Below, piece by piece: positions 54,894 through 64,000 of a stretch of DNA of 64,000 nt (position 1 is its first letter; every line of letters starts with the position of its first letter). Location of the stretch: contig JADGEL010000003.1 of the NCBI GenBank assembly GCA_016744415.1, positions 62,001 through 126,000 on the forward strand, written 5' to 3'. The notes beneath the pieces are model-generated. The model was given only the letters and a program-made list of their open reading frames with translations. It ran no database searches and was not told where the DNA came from. This DNA comes from Flavobacteriaceae bacterium (lineage in GTDB: Bacteria; Bacteroidota; Bacteroidia; Flavobacteriales; Flavobacteriaceae). The translations under genes and the position numbers were made by a program.

Positions 54894-55340
54894 TTAGCTA
54901 TCCTCTTTTTTGGTTCCGTAGAAATAAAGAGAATGAGAATGAATATTTATATTAAATGTTTCTTCAATTGTTTTTTTGATAAAGTGTATTCTAGGGTCAC
55001 AAAATTCCATTACTTCATCACTATCTGTCAAAATCACATGATCGTGTTGCTTGTCAAAATATGATTTTTCGTAATGTGCTTGACTTTGTCCAAATTGATG
55101 CTTACGTACTAAACCGCACTCCAATAATAATTCTATTGTATTGTAAAGAGTAGCTCTAGAAACACGATACTTTTTATTTTTCATGTTGATATACAAAGAT
55201 TCTATGTCGAAATGATCATTTTCATCATAAATTTCTTGAAGTATAGCGTATCGCTCGGGCGTTTTTCGATGGTTGTTTGCCTCTAAGTATTTAATAAATA
55301 CTTCACGAACGATTGCTTGATTTTCTTTGTTATCAGTCAT
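54894..55340 (-). CDS. fur: Fur-family transcriptional regulator
   Basis: A 148-aa metal-dependent regulator. The N-terminal winged helix spans about residues 8-85 ([29 protein letters not shown], then [18 protein letters not shown]), and the C-terminal metal/dimer domain has [18 protein letters not shown]. The CxxC pairs of structural zinc in many Fur proteins are missing, so it could be Fur, Zur or PerR by function. It precedes purA, with which it forms a likely operon, and has one or two -7 boxes upstream. Confidence 0.9.
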   Translation of the reverse strand: MTDNKENQAIVREVFIKYLEANNHRKTPERYAILQEIYDENDHFDIESLYINMKNKKYRVSRATLYNTIELLLECGLVRKHQFGQSQAHYEKSYFDKQHDHVILTDSDEVMEFCDPRIHFIKKTIEETFNINIHSHSLYFYGTKKEDS

Positions 55341-55351
55341 TTAATTTATTT

Positions 55352-55373
55352 CAAAATTAAAGAAGCAAAATTA
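55352..55373 (-). promoter_or_regulatory. Two tandem -7 boxes for fur
   Basis: Minus-strand TAATTTTG occurs twice, at 55359-55352 and at 55373-55366, both matching TAnnTTTG. Leaders would be about 8 or 22 bases. The more distant one gives the more usual leader length. No -33 TTG matches exactly. Confidence 0.4.
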
Positions 55374-55436
55374 AGGTTAATTTTGGTATTCTGCTTCTTA
55401 TAAAATAGATTTTATCAACTTTAAATGTGAATAAAA

Positions 55437-57659
55437 TTAGTGCTTATGAATACGCTCTACTTTTTCTATTCCATCTATTTTTTTAATGCTTTTAATTAGT
55501 TGTTGAAGCTGTTTGTTGTTTTTAACACCTAAACTCATTTTACCATCAAAAATTCCTTGGTTTCCACTAATATTTAAACTTCTAATATTTACATGCATGC
55601 TGTTTGAAATAGTTCTGGTTAACTCATTGACTAGTCCAAAATTATCAGTGCCACTTATGCTCAAAAACACAATAAACTCTTGTTGAGAAGAATCTATCCA
55701 TTTTGCTTGAATAATGCGATAGGCATAATTAGCTCTTAAACTTACTGCATTTGGACAATCTTTTTTGTGTAGTTTGATACCTTCATTAATCGTTAAAAAC
55801 CCAAATACTTTATCACCAGGAATTGGATTGCAGCATTGCGCTAATTTATAATCTAACTTTTCTTCATCCTGCCCAAACACCAACATGTCAAATTTCTTGT
55901 TGACTTCGTCTTTTAATAAATTTTCATCTTTATTAGGTGCACGTCGTTTTGTACGGTTTTTAAAGAAATTCATAAACGCATTACTTCGTTGTGCTACAAA
56001 GTCTTTAAGCTGTTTGTTTTCTATAGATCCATTTCCCATCCTATAAAACAAATCAAAACTTGTTTTTAATTTTAAATAGGATGTTAACTCATTGACAATA
56101 TTTTCATTAAAGGTTAATTTTAATGAACGAAGTTTACGTGCTAAAATTTCCTTTCCTTCATTTGCAATTTCTTTATTTTCTTCTTTTAATGCAGCTTTAA
56201 TTCTGGTTCTAGCTCTTGCAGTAACAACAAAATCTAACCAGCGTATGTTGGGTTTTTGATGACTTGCCGTAACTATCTCTACTTGATCTCCACTTTTTAA
56301 AATATGACTTATTGGGCGTAATTTTCCATTTACTTTGGCGCCTCTACATCGCATTCCAACTTCTGTGTGAATTGAAAAAGCAAAATCGAGAGCAGACGCA
56401 TCTTTTGGAATTGCTTTTAAATCACCTTTTGGGGTAAAGACAAAAATTTCATCGGCATATAGGTTGAGTTTAAAATTCTCTACAAAATCTACAGCATCAT
56501 CATCGGGGTTTTCTAGAGTGTCCTTTAAACGATTAAGCCAATTGTCTAGTCCGCTATCTTTTTCACTAGCATTTTTGTATTTGTAATGAGCAGCATATCC
56601 TTTTTCAGCGATTTCATTCATTCTATCAGATCTAATCTGGACCTCTACCCAACGTCCGCGTGGTCCCATTACTGTAATATGAAGCGATTCATACCCAGTT
56701 GTTTTGGGCTGCGTAATCCAATCTCTAAGGCGAACAGGGTTAGGTTGGAAGTGGTCTGTTACAATGGAGTAAATTTTCCACGCATCAAATTTCTCGTGTT
56801 GTGAATTTGATTTATAAACAATTCTAATAGCAAACTTATCATATATTTCATCATAAGTCACTTGCTGTACCAACATTTTTCTGCGAATAGAATAGATAGA
56901 TTTACTGCGACCTTTAATGGTATATTTAAATCCTTCCTGATTTAAAGAATCTTTAATCACTTTAGCAAAAGCTCGAATGTATTTGTCTTGTTCTTCTTTA
57001 CTATCTTTAACTTTACTCTGAATCTCTTCAAATATTTCTGGTTCTGTATATTTTAGACCAAGATCTTCTAATTCGGTTTTAATATTGTACAGACCCAACC
57101 GATGAGCAAGAGGGGCATAGATATATAAAGTTTCAGAGGCAATTTTTAATTGTTTGTATCCTGGCATTGCATCCATAGTTTGCATGTTGTGCAACCTATC
57201 AGCAATTTTTATAAGAATTACGCGTACATCATCATTGAGTGTCAAGAGCATTTTTCTAAAATTCTCTGCTTGTATAGAAGCATCTTGCTCTTTGTTTAAG
57301 CGCGAAATTTTTGTCAATCCATTTACAATTCGTGCAATGGTTTCTCCAAACTCTTGTTCAATATCATCTAAGGTATAATGAGTATCTTCAACAACATCAT
57401 GTAATAAAGCAGCAATGATAGAGGTTGTACCCAAACCAATTTCATAAGCAACAATTTTGGCTACTGCAATTGGGTGATAAATATATGGCTCACCAGTTTT
57501 TCTGCGTTGGTCGCTATGTGCTTCAACAGCTAAATCAAATGCCTTACGGATATTCTTTTTATCTGTAGCAGTTAGGCGTTGATAAGTTCCCTTTAAAAGG
57601 TCTTTATAGCGTCTAGCGATTTCTTTGTTTTCTTCTTCTAAGCTCACGGTGTATGTCAT
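55437..57659 (-). CDS. relA: Bifunctional (p)ppGpp synthetase/hydrolase
   Basis: Controls the stringent response by making and degrading (p)ppGpp. The 740-aa protein has an intact HD hydrolase domain (HDVVED, His87-Asp92), a synthetase domain with GYESLHITVMGPRGRWVEVQIR, a TGS domain (about 395-460, FVFTPKGDLKAIPKDA) and a C-terminal zinc-finger-like/ACT region with QCCNPIPGD and a final ACT domain (residues 665-737). Both catalytic halves look active, so it is a Rel/SpoT-type enzyme and probably the main one. It is on its own transcript, 96 bases upstream of fur. Confidence 0.95.
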   Translation of the reverse strand: MTYTVSLEEENKEIARRYKDLLKGTYQRLTATDKKNIRKAFDLAVEAHSDQRRKTGEPYIYHPIAVAKIVAYEIGLGTTSIIAALLHDVVEDTHYTLDDIEQEFGETIARIVNGLTKISRLNKEQDASIQAENFRKMLLTLNDDVRVILIKIADRLHNMQTMDAMPGYKQLKIASETLYIYAPLAHRLGLYNIKTELEDLGLKYTEPEIFEEIQSKVKDSKEEQDKYIRAFAKVIKDSLNQEGFKYTIKGRSKSIYSIRRKMLVQQVTYDEIYDKFAIRIVYKSNSQHEKFDAWKIYSIVTDHFQPNPVRLRDWITQPKTTGYESLHITVMGPRGRWVEVQIRSDRMNEIAEKGYAAHYKYKNASEKDSGLDNWLNRLKDTLENPDDDAVDFVENFKLNLYADEIFVFTPKGDLKAIPKDASALDFAFSIHTEVGMRCRGAKVNGKLRPISHILKSGDQVEIVTASHQKPNIRWLDFVVTARARTRIKAALKEENKEIANEGKEILARKLRSLKLTFNENIVNELTSYLKLKTSFDLFYRMGNGSIENKQLKDFVAQRSNAFMNFFKNRTKRRAPNKDENLLKDEVNKKFDMLVFGQDEEKLDYKLAQCCNPIPGDKVFGFLTINEGIKLHKKDCPNAVSLRANYAYRIIQAKWIDSSQQEFIVFLSISGTDNFGLVNELTRTISNSMHVNIRSLNISGNQGIFDGKMSLGVKNNKQLQQLIKSIKKIDGIEKVERIHKH

Positions 57660-57890
57660 AGAATAAAAGTAGTAGATTTATTTTAATTGGCAAGAAGTAT
57701 TTTATTTTTCTTCAGTTCTATTTAAATACCTTTTCTTAAGAAGAAAGAAGCTCTTCAGATATAGAAATCTAAATAGCTCCTTTTAAATTGGATTTAAAAA
57801 TAAAACAAATTACAACTTTTTAAATATGATGAAATTAATTCTTGAAATTTATGAATTGTTATTTATTTTTAAGCATTAATTCAATTAGGT

Positions 57891-58496
57891 ATGAAAATAG
57901 AAGATACTAATAAATTAAGAGAGGTATATGGTTTTCCATCAGGAAGAGCAAAGAAAAAAGTTTTAAATTCTTTAGAGAAACATTCAAAACACTTTATAAA
58001 ATGCGCTCCTTTTATTGTGCTGTCAACGGTAAATAATCAAAATAAGATGGATGCTTCACCAAGAGGAGGGAACTCAGGATTTGTTAAAATTTTGAATGGC
58101 AATCAATTGATTATACCTGATTTTAAAGGAAATAATCGAATAGATAGTTTGATAAATGTCATTGAAACTAAAACAATTGGATTGCTTTTTATGATTCCAG
58201 GAATTGATGAAACCTTAAGAATTAATGGCTCAGCAATAATAGAGACTTCTGAAAAATATATTGAGTTATTTAAAGAAGAACCTAAAATGCCTATTACATG
58301 TATAAAAGTTACTATTGATGAACTCTTTTTGCATTGTGCAAAGGCTTTTATGCGATCAAAACTTTGGGACATTTCTAAACATACAAGTCCAAATGATTTT
58401 CCAACGATGGGAATGATGCTTAAAGATCAGTTAAATACACCTCAAGAGGCAGAATCTAGAGAGCAAATGATAAAACGATATCGTAAAGATATTTAG
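57891..58496 (+). CDS. Pyridoxamine 5'-phosphate oxidase-family flavoprotein (MSMEG_1061-like)
   Basis: A 201-aa split-barrel FMN-binding protein. Family motifs are APFIVLSTVNNQNKMDASPRG (about 40-60), IPDFKGNNRIDSLIN (about 75-89) and GLLFMIPGIDETLRINGSA (about 98-116). Such proteins bind FMN or F420 and reduce or degrade small molecules; the substrate is unknown and it is not the PdxH enzyme. It has a 231-base upstream region with no clear promoter box and ends one base before the converging M48 stop. Confidence 0.83.
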   Translation: MKIEDTNKLREVYGFPSGRAKKKVLNSLEKHSKHFIKCAPFIVLSTVNNQNKMDASPRGGNSGFVKILNGNQLIIPDFKGNNRIDSLINVIETKTIGLLFMIPGIDETLRINGSAIIETSEKYIELFKEEPKMPITCIKVTIDELFLHCAKAFMRSKLWDISKHTSPNDFPTMGMMLKDQLNTPQEAESREQMIKRYRKDI

Positions 58497-59726
58497 TTAT
58501 TTCATTAAATTCACAATTCGTTCTCTTAGAGTTGGATGAGAATAATGCATAAATACATAAGCTTTATGTGGGGTTAAATTGCTTAAGCTATTCTTAGATA
58601 ATTTCTTAAGTGATGAAACTAAAGGGGTTGCACCATAATTTATTTTGGCAAAATCATCTGCTTGGTATTCGAATTTTCTGGATATTATATTCATTAATAA
58701 CCCTGTAATTTCTGAAATGGGAGAATAGAGAATTCCGAAAGCAATTAAACCAATATGAAAACTTTGCTGAGTACCTAAAGCTTCAGACAATAAAGGGTTG
58801 CTGATTAAAAGAGATAAAATATACAATGTTAACCCAGTGAGTAAGATGGATGCAATCAAATTAAAAATAGTGTGCTTGCGTTTGTAATGCCCAACTTCAT
58901 GAGCCAAAACAGCAACAATTTCTTTGGTTGTTAAATCATTGATAAGGGTGTCGTATAATACAATCCTTTTTGTTTTACCAAATCCTGCAAAATAAGCATT
59001 AGCCTTACTTGAACGCTTAGAACCATCAATTACAAAAATATTGTCGAGTTTAAAATTGACTTTTTTGGCAAACTGTTCAATCTCAGTTTTCAATGCTCCT
59101 TCCTTTAAGGGAGTTTGCTTATTGAATAGTGGTACAATCAAAGTTGAGTAGAACATGTTCATAAATAAGGTAAATAGAGCAACCAGTCCCCAAGCATAGA
59201 TCCAAAACAGATTTCTTGCAAATTCATAAAACCATACGATTAGGGATAAAATGAGTCCACCAATAACAATAGTCATTAACCAACCTTTCAATTTATCAAT
59301 CCAAAATAATTTTTTAGTAGATTTATTGAAACCAAATTTATCTTCAATTACAAAAGTTTTATAATATGAAAAAGGAGTTGTTAGAATATCACTTCCTAAC
59401 ATGATAATTCCGAAAAAAATGAGGGCTATTACAATATTGTCATCACTTATATTTCTTGCGTAATCATCTACAATTTTAAATCCGTCTAAAAAGAAAAATA
59501 ATAAAGTTAATATTATTGAAAATGTGGATGTTATGGTGTTGAATCTAAAGTTTATCTTTTTGTAATTTTGTGATTTTATATATTCAGTTTTATCATATAC
59601 ATCAGCGACTTCTTTTGGTAAGACATCCCCAAAATGTTTTGCATTTATAAAGTCAAGAATTTTATCGAAAATAAAGTTAATAATTAGGATTGCAATGATA
59701 ATATAAAAGAGGATTGTTGGAGTCAT
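58497..59726 (-). CDS. M48-family membrane metallopeptidase (Ste24/CAAX-type)
   Basis: A 409-aa integral membrane zinc peptidase with about seven hydrophobic segments. The zinc motif is LAHEVGHYKRKH (His276, Glu277, His280) and the third ligand is likely in EYQADDFA. Early PFSYYKTFVIEDKFGFNKST and LDNIFVIDGSKRSSKANAYFAGFG are typical of the Ste24/CAAX-prenyl-protease group. In bacteria such enzymes degrade misfolded membrane proteins or process unknown substrates; there are no prenylated CAAX proteins known to be their targets here. It converges directly on the PPOX-family gene. Confidence 0.92.
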   Translation of the reverse strand: MTPTILFYIIIAILIINFIFDKILDFINAKHFGDVLPKEVADVYDKTEYIKSQNYKKINFRFNTITSTFSIILTLLFFFLDGFKIVDDYARNISDDNIVIALIFFGIIMLGSDILTTPFSYYKTFVIEDKFGFNKSTKKLFWIDKLKGWLMTIVIGGLILSLIVWFYEFARNLFWIYAWGLVALFTLFMNMFYSTLIVPLFNKQTPLKEGALKTEIEQFAKKVNFKLDNIFVIDGSKRSSKANAYFAGFGKTKRIVLYDTLINDLTTKEIVAVLAHEVGHYKRKHTIFNLIASILLTGLTLYILSLLISNPLLSEALGTQQSFHIGLIAFGILYSPISEITGLLMNIISRKFEYQADDFAKINYGATPLVSSLKKLSKNSLSNLTPHKAYVFMHYSHPTLRERIVNLMK

Positions 59727-59847
59727 AAGTGTATGGTCTTTGCTTGACTTTTTAAAAGTCGTGGCAATTTGTTTGTATTTATTTAATCAATTTAAAATTA
59801 TAATGAGATCGCTTTATCATTCGCACCTCACTTTTCTCGAAGACAGG

Positions 59848-60654
59848 TTATTTAAAATTTCGCTGTCTTTTCGCTTCAAAAATAAGAATTCCCGCAGCAA
59901 CAGAAACATTCATAGAGTCAATTTCACCTTGCATGGGTATAATAATATTTTTGGTAGAATTCTCTAGCCATTCATCTGTTAGTCCTGTTGCTTCTGTACC
60001 AACAACAATAGCAGTGGCTCTTGTAAAATCTTGTAGGTGATAATTTTCAGAATCTTCTTTTAATACAGCACAAAAATTATTGATTTTATTTTTATTTAAA
60101 AATTCAATTATTTCAGAAGTAGTTCCTGTAGCAATCTGATTGGTAAAGACACAGCCTACACTAGAACGAATAATATTGGGGTTGTATATATCTGTTTTTG
60201 GGTTTGCAATAATAACAGCGTCCACATTAGCGGCATCGGCGGTTCTTAAAAAGGCACCAATATTTCCAGGTTTTTCAGGAGCTTCAGCAATAAGGATTAG
60301 TGGAGTAGTAGTGCTGAATTCAATTTGTTCTAAAGATAAATTTTTAAATTTTGCTAATGCAACAATTCCTTCAGTAGTAGAACGATATGCTAGTTTTTGA
60401 TATATTTCATTAGAAACTTCTAAAACTTCGACGTTTATTGCATCTGTGATTTCTTCTACATCAGAAATAGAAGTGATAGAACAGTCAAATAGTACTTTTT
60501 CTATTTCGTATCCTCCTTTAATAGCTAATTCGAGTTCTCTTTTTCCTTCAATTAAAAAACGATCTGTTTTCTTTCGAGCCCGCGATTTTTCTTTTAATTG
60601 AAAAATTTGTTTGATAAAAGGGTTTTGTAAACTGCTAATTTTTTTAAGAAACAT
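59848..60654 (-). CDS. RNA 2'-O-methyltransferase, SpoU family
   Basis: A 268-aa SPOUT methyltransferase with an N-terminal substrate-binding domain (about 1-100; SSLQNPFIKQIFQLKEKSRAR, RFLIEGKRELELAI) and a C-terminal knotted SAM domain: EKPGNIGAFLRTADAA, VVGTEATGLT and IPMQGEIDSMNVSVAAGILIFEA. It most resembles the RlmB/TsnR-type rRNA methylases; the modified nucleotide is not known. It is the second SpoU enzyme in the window and is less like TrmH. It diverges from the T9SS-type gene with facing promoters. Confidence 0.88.
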   Translation of the reverse strand: MFLKKISSLQNPFIKQIFQLKEKSRARKKTDRFLIEGKRELELAIKGGYEIEKVLFDCSITSISDVEEITDAINVEVLEVSNEIYQKLAYRSTTEGIVALAKFKNLSLEQIEFSTTTPLILIAEAPEKPGNIGAFLRTADAANVDAVIIANPKTDIYNPNIIRSSVGCVFTNQIATGTTSEIIEFLNKNKINNFCAVLKEDSENYHLQDFTRATAIVVGTEATGLTDEWLENSTKNIIIPMQGEIDSMNVSVAAGILIFEAKRQRNFK

Positions 60655-60662
60655 TTAATGAT

Positions 60663-60670
60663 TAGTTTTG
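60663..60670 (+). promoter_or_regulatory. -7 promoter box for the T9SS-type gene
   Basis: TAGTTTTG matches TAnnTTTG; the predicted start near 60674 gives a 19-base leader to ATG 60693. It lies 7 bases from a minus-strand box, so the pair is divergent and close-packed. Confidence 0.45.
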
Positions 60671-60677
60671 AACATAG

Positions 60678-60685
60678 CAAATTTA
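60678..60685 (-). promoter_or_regulatory. -7 promoter box for the SpoU methyltransferase
   Basis: Minus-strand TAAATTTG matches TAnnTTTG; the predicted start near 60674 leaves a 20-base leader to ATG 60654. Confidence 0.5.
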
Positions 60686-60692
60686 CTGCATT

Positions 60693-62240
60693 ATGAAGCA
60701 AAGATTACTTTTTTCTTTAATGATTTTATTTACGTATACTATTTGGGCTCAAGTCCAGCCTCCACCGCCTTGTGGTTTTTGGGTTTCATATGCATGTGAT
60801 GTAAATGGAGATGGTTTTGAAGAATTTAATCTAGATGTTTTATATCCGTTCAGTTTTTGTCTTGCATCTACTCTTAATCAAGAAGATTATCATCCAACAA
60901 CCTATTATGAAAGTGAGGAAGATGCTCAAAATGCTGAAAATGCTATAGCAAACTCTTCAATGTTTTTAAGTAACAGTTATTCTCAAATTATTTATTTTAG
61001 GGCTGAAAAAATAGTGCCTGATGGTTCATATGATGTTCTAACTGGACATGGTTCTCTAGATATTATACCCATAACGACTCCAAATACACCAACACCATTG
61101 ACAAATTGTGATACAAATGGTAATGGAATAAGTATATTCAATTTGATGTATAAAAATGAAGAAATTTTAGCAGGCCTTGATAATAACGAATATATGATTT
61201 CATATTTTGAATCATACGCTGACGCTGAAACTAGCATGAATGAAATCAATGACGAATTGTATACAAACACCACACCTTATTTGCAAACGATTTATGCGAA
61301 GGTTCAATATCAAAATTTGTCAGCATGTGATGCGATAGTAGAGTTAGACTTGATAGTGCTTGATGTTTGTGACAACCTTGGAGTTTATTTAACCTATTAT
61401 GGAGTGCCTCCAAGACCAGGTTTTAATTTTATTAATAGATTGTATTTAAAAAATGAAGGCACCTTGACTATTAATTCTGGTAGTGTTGAGTATATTTATG
61501 ATGGGTTGCTTGAGTTTAATAACACATTAAATGTAAACCCTAATTACACAATTACACAAACTTCAAATGGGTTTACTGTAGACTTTGTTAATCTTTTGCC
61601 AAATGAAACTGAAGTAATTGATATATCCATGTATTGCCCAGTATCAGTAAATATTGGTGAACTAACAACTAATTCTGTAGTTTATACGACGAATTCTGAT
61701 GATATTTTAGAACAAAATGACGAATCATCTTTAACCCAAACTGTTGTTGGCTCCTACGACCCTAATGATGTTATTGAATCTCATGGCCCTACAATTTTAT
61801 TCGAAGATTTCACATCTGATGATTATTTGTTTTATACTGTTAGATTTCAGAATATAGGTACAGCTGAAGCTATTGATGTTAGAATAGAAAATGTTTTAGA
61901 TAGTAAATTAGATGAATCTACTTTTCAAATTTTGGGCTCTAGTCATAGTAATAGCTTAAATAGGATTGGTAACAAACTGGTTTGGACATTTAATAATATA
62001 GATTTACCAAGCGAAAGTATGGATGAACCTAATAGTCACGGATTTGTATATTATAAAATTAAACCTACTGCGGGTTATGGTGTAGAAAATATTATACCTA
62101 ATGCGGCTGATATTTATTTTGATTTTAATTCAGCAGTTGAGACCAATACTTTTGAAACCGAATTTGTGATAACAATTGTGCTTTCTGAAGAGAGTAATAG
62201 TATTTCTAAATTTTCTATTTTTTCCAAACCCAGCAAGTAA
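60693..62240 (+). CDS. Secreted surface protein of the T9SS cargo type, main reading frame
   Basis: A 515-aa exported protein: signal peptide 1-19 (ending IWAQ), cysteine-containing repeats in the first half (two units with a C-D-x-N-G-x-G-F-x-x-F-N-L-like pattern near 30-50 and 139-150), a beta-sandwich region, and a DUF7619-like stretch (SYDPNDVIESHGP, FQNIGTAEAIDVRIENVLD, then SSHS). In homologues this stretch is followed by a T9SS sorting domain. Here the frame ends early in FSIFSKPSK because of one extra T in a six-T run (62218-62223). The proper sorting domain continues in the next frame. It would otherwise be a surface-attached or secreted adhesin-like protein. Confidence 0.85.
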   Translation: MKQRLLFSLMILFTYTIWAQVQPPPPCGFWVSYACDVNGDGFEEFNLDVLYPFSFCLASTLNQEDYHPTTYYESEEDAQNAENAIANSSMFLSNSYSQIIYFRAEKIVPDGSYDVLTGHGSLDIIPITTPNTPTPLTNCDTNGNGISIFNLMYKNEEILAGLDNNEYMISYFESYADAETSMNEINDELYTNTTPYLQTIYAKVQYQNLSACDAIVELDLIVLDVCDNLGVYLTYYGVPPRPGFNFINRLYLKNEGTLTINSGSVEYIYDGLLEFNNTLNVNPNYTITQTSNGFTVDFVNLLPNETEVIDISMYCPVSVNIGELTTNSVVYTTNSDDILEQNDESSLTQTVVGSYDPNDVIESHGPTILFEDFTSDDYLFYTVRFQNIGTAEAIDVRIENVLDSKLDESTFQILGSSHSNSLNRIGNKLVWTFNNIDLPSESMDEPNSHGFVYYKIKPTAGYGVENIIPNAADIYFDFNSAVETNTFETEFVITIVLSEESNSISKFSIFSKPSK

Positions 62241-62454
62241 TATTGTTAATATTAAATTTAATAATACTTTAGGAGAAGATTTAACTGTTATTATTTATGA
62301 TATTCAAGGCAAATTAGTTTTAACTAAAAAAATACATGATTCTAATGAAAATCAGTTAGATATATCACATTTAGAAGAAGGATTCTATTTTGTAAAACTG
62401 AAAAAAAGACAAGGAGAAATAATAAAAAAACTAATCCTAAAAAGAGTTCATTAA
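62176..62454 (+). pseudogene. Out-of-frame T9SS C-terminal sorting domain of the preceding gene
   Basis: In the +1 frame relative to the upstream gene, after the T run at 62218-62223, the translation reads FPNPASNIVNIKF, then VIIYDIQGKLVLTKKI and ISHLEEGFYFVKL before ending in KKLILKRVH. This is a complete T9SS type A sorting domain (about 77 residues), which directs proteins through the type IX secretion channel and is then removed. Without it the upstream product cannot be exported by T9SS. Codons before 62224 in this frame are out of phase with the real protein and should be ignored. Confidence 0.85.
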
Positions 62455-62563
62455 CAGTTTTTACAAAAGGTTTTTGCTAAAACATTTGTTTCTATAGAAT
62501 TCTTTTAAGCGGGTTTTGAAAACTTGATATCTTTTTTAACATGCGGTAAAAGTACAGTTAAAA

Positions 62564-63988
62564 TTAAAACAATCTATTATCTATTCCGAATTTACCAAGC
62601 TTGCTACTATCCAAAAAAAGCACTTCAATTCCAATTACAAAACGCCATCTACTTATATGTATTTTAGAAAACGCATCTTGATTAATTGTAGAGTCTATAG
62701 GTAAACTATTGGGCTTATTGGTCTTAGAACTTCCACGTGAATAAATTGCCCCTCCAATAAAGTTAGCCCATTTATGAGATACGTTTACCCCAAAACCGAC
62801 ATGAAGATAATCAGTTTCAAAATTAATATCTTTTGATGTTGCCGCTGGAGAAACTTCTGAAGATTGGTTTTGTACAAACGGAGAGTAATCTGACGAAAAA
62901 CTACCATATCCACTAATGGCTTTAGAGAAATATACTTCTGCACCTAATCCAAAATTTAAAACAGGTTTTAATTCTTCATTGAATTTTATGGGTGGAATGT
63001 CTTGTTCTGTTTCGCTATTTAACTCAGGAATTTCAATTCTTTCATATTCGTTTATTTTAGCATTATAGCTTAAGCCTACATGTAATTTATGTTTTTTTAT
63101 AGGTATTCCTGCTCCTGCTGATAATCCTATTGGGTATTTTCTCTTAGCATTTAAATCATCAAAGTCATTAAATGTAAAAATATCTTCTCCGCTGCCTAAC
63201 CCAGAGAGATACTCTTTGTATTTAAATTTCCCTTTATTTAAAACCTCTAGATAAGGTAAATCAATATTTAGCCCTAATTCTATTTTTGGCAGTACCCAAG
63301 CAACCGCAATTTTAGCGAAAAGACCATAAGATTTCTGTTCAAAATGGACATTACTACTATAACTTATTACTTCATCTATTGGACTAATAGTATTTAAAGA
63401 CTCTGAATACCCATTTTCAAAAGTATAGGTAGAAAAAAATAATGATGCACCAACACTAAAATTAGGAGCAACTGTTTTTGCCCAAGAGCCACCAACCCAA
63501 TTTTCTCTAAGTTTATTTTCTATTCTAGTAGCATTCACATATTTTTCTATATCAGCAGTGTTTTCAAAAATATCATTTTGCTCGATCTGGCTGTTGTATC
63601 CAACAGAAAGGTCAGATCTGTTTCTTGAAAACACTGCATACGCAAATTGATGGCCTTCAAGCTTTTTTATTTTAAAAGTACCAGCTACCATGCTTGGAAT
63701 CCCATTAAAATTTGAAGATGATATATCATGCCCATCTAAAGTTATATTGCCTAATTTAATATTAGTGAGTTGGTACATTTTGGCATTAATCAAAAAAACA
63801 GGTTCTTCAACCAAAGCCAATCTTGCAGGATTGTAATAGGTAGCTCCCAAATCATCAACACTCCCAGTAACGTTTCCATTTAGTAGAACTGACCTGTTAC
63901 CGAAATTTTCAAACTTGTAATTCCGCTGTGCAACTATTTGTAAGTTACAGCTACTAATTACTAATAAAAGAAATACAAGTTTTCTCAC
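62564..63988 (-). CDS. Outer-membrane beta-barrel protein, FadL/DUF5723-like
   Basis: A 474-aa exported protein with a signal peptide (about 1-20, ending IVAQ) and then a barrel-like pattern of short amphipathic strands. The N-terminal GNRSVLLNGNVTGSVDDLGATYYNPARLALVE stretch, with its Asn-Pro-Ala, is like the hatch start of FadL/OMPP1 transporters for hydrophobic compounds. The C-terminus does not end in the usual F, so it could instead belong to a DUF5723-type barrel. Function is unproven. The gene is complete within the window and converges on the T9SS-type gene. Confidence 0.75.
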   Translation of the reverse strand: MRKLVFLLLVISSCNLQIVAQRNYKFENFGNRSVLLNGNVTGSVDDLGATYYNPARLALVEEPVFLINAKMYQLTNIKLGNITLDGHDISSSNFNGIPSMVAGTFKIKKLEGHQFAYAVFSRNRSDLSVGYNSQIEQNDIFENTADIEKYVNATRIENKLRENWVGGSWAKTVAPNFSVGASLFFSTYTFENGYSESLNTISPIDEVISYSSNVHFEQKSYGLFAKIAVAWVLPKIELGLNIDLPYLEVLNKGKFKYKEYLSGLGSGEDIFTFNDFDDLNAKRKYPIGLSAGAGIPIKKHKLHVGLSYNAKINEYERIEIPELNSETEQDIPPIKFNEELKPVLNFGLGAEVYFSKAISGYGSFSSDYSPFVQNQSSEVSPAATSKDINFETDYLHVGFGVNVSHKWANFIGGAIYSRGSSKTNKPNSLPIDSTINQDAFSKIHISRWRFVIGIEVLFLDSSKLGKFGIDNRLF

Positions 63989-64000
63989 TTAAATAAAATT

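Overview
This is an AT-rich chromosomal stretch (roughly one third G+C by eye) from a member of the Bacteroidetes, almost certainly a Flavobacteriaceae-type organism. The evidence is: TonB-dependent receptors of the Oar and carboxypeptidase-regulatory-domain type; a type IX secretion (T9SS) C-terminal sorting domain; many upstream regions carrying the Bacteroidetes -7 box TAnnTTTG; A-rich regions instead of Shine-Dalgarno sites before starts; a 6S RNA between zapA and rny; and flavobacterial gene neighbourhoods (fdx / acyl-CoA reductase / serC / serA, fur-purA, parE-parC). I cannot name the genus. No tRNA, rRNA, CRISPR array, transposase or prophage was seen.

Layout. 1-8.8 kb: the 3' part of an Oar-like receptor, DoxX, uvrA, an ECF sigma factor followed by a 45-aa small protein, nth and bcp. 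8.9-14.4 kb: the most unusual locus, a patatin-like lipase followed 5 bp later by a 1420-aa membrane protein with extracytoplasmic Cache-like sensor regions and a cytoplasmic P-loop NTPase. 14.5-19.6 kb: envelope genes (DUF3108 protein, TonB-dependent receptor, M23 peptidase). 19.7-23.4 kb: a ZapB-like coiled-coil protein, zapA, 6S RNA, rny, a DUF6495-like protein and trmH. 23.4-28.7 kb: serine biosynthesis (serC, a hotdog thioesterase, serA), a LuxC-like acyl-CoA reductase, ferredoxin and a sirtuin. 28.8-38.1 kb: ychF, topoisomerase IV (parE-parC), an S9 peptidase and a CoiA/PD-(D/E)XK-like protein. 38.1-41.6 kb: a vitamin B12 uptake pair, btuF diverging from a cobalamin-riboswitch-controlled btuB. 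41.7-44.1 kb: an M1 peptidase and aquaporin. 44.3-49.4 kb: the threonine operon thrA-thrB-thrC, preceded by a Thr/Met/Ile-rich leader peptide. 49.7-57.7 kb: a TlpA-like thioredoxin, a 37-aa small ORF, a class III aminotransferase, an OstA-like protein, purA, fur and relA/spoT. 57.9-64 kb: a PPOX-family protein, M48 peptidase, SpoU methyltransferase, a T9SS-type surface protein whose sorting domain is out of frame, and an outer-membrane barrel.

Most genes are housekeeping. The best candidates for new biology are the patatin/sensor-NTPase pair, the two small proteins each closed by a strong terminator, the CoiA-like nuclease, the frameshifted T9SS protein, and an apparently metal-free Nth and sirtuin. 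All assignments come from reading motifs and families by eye; no searches were run.
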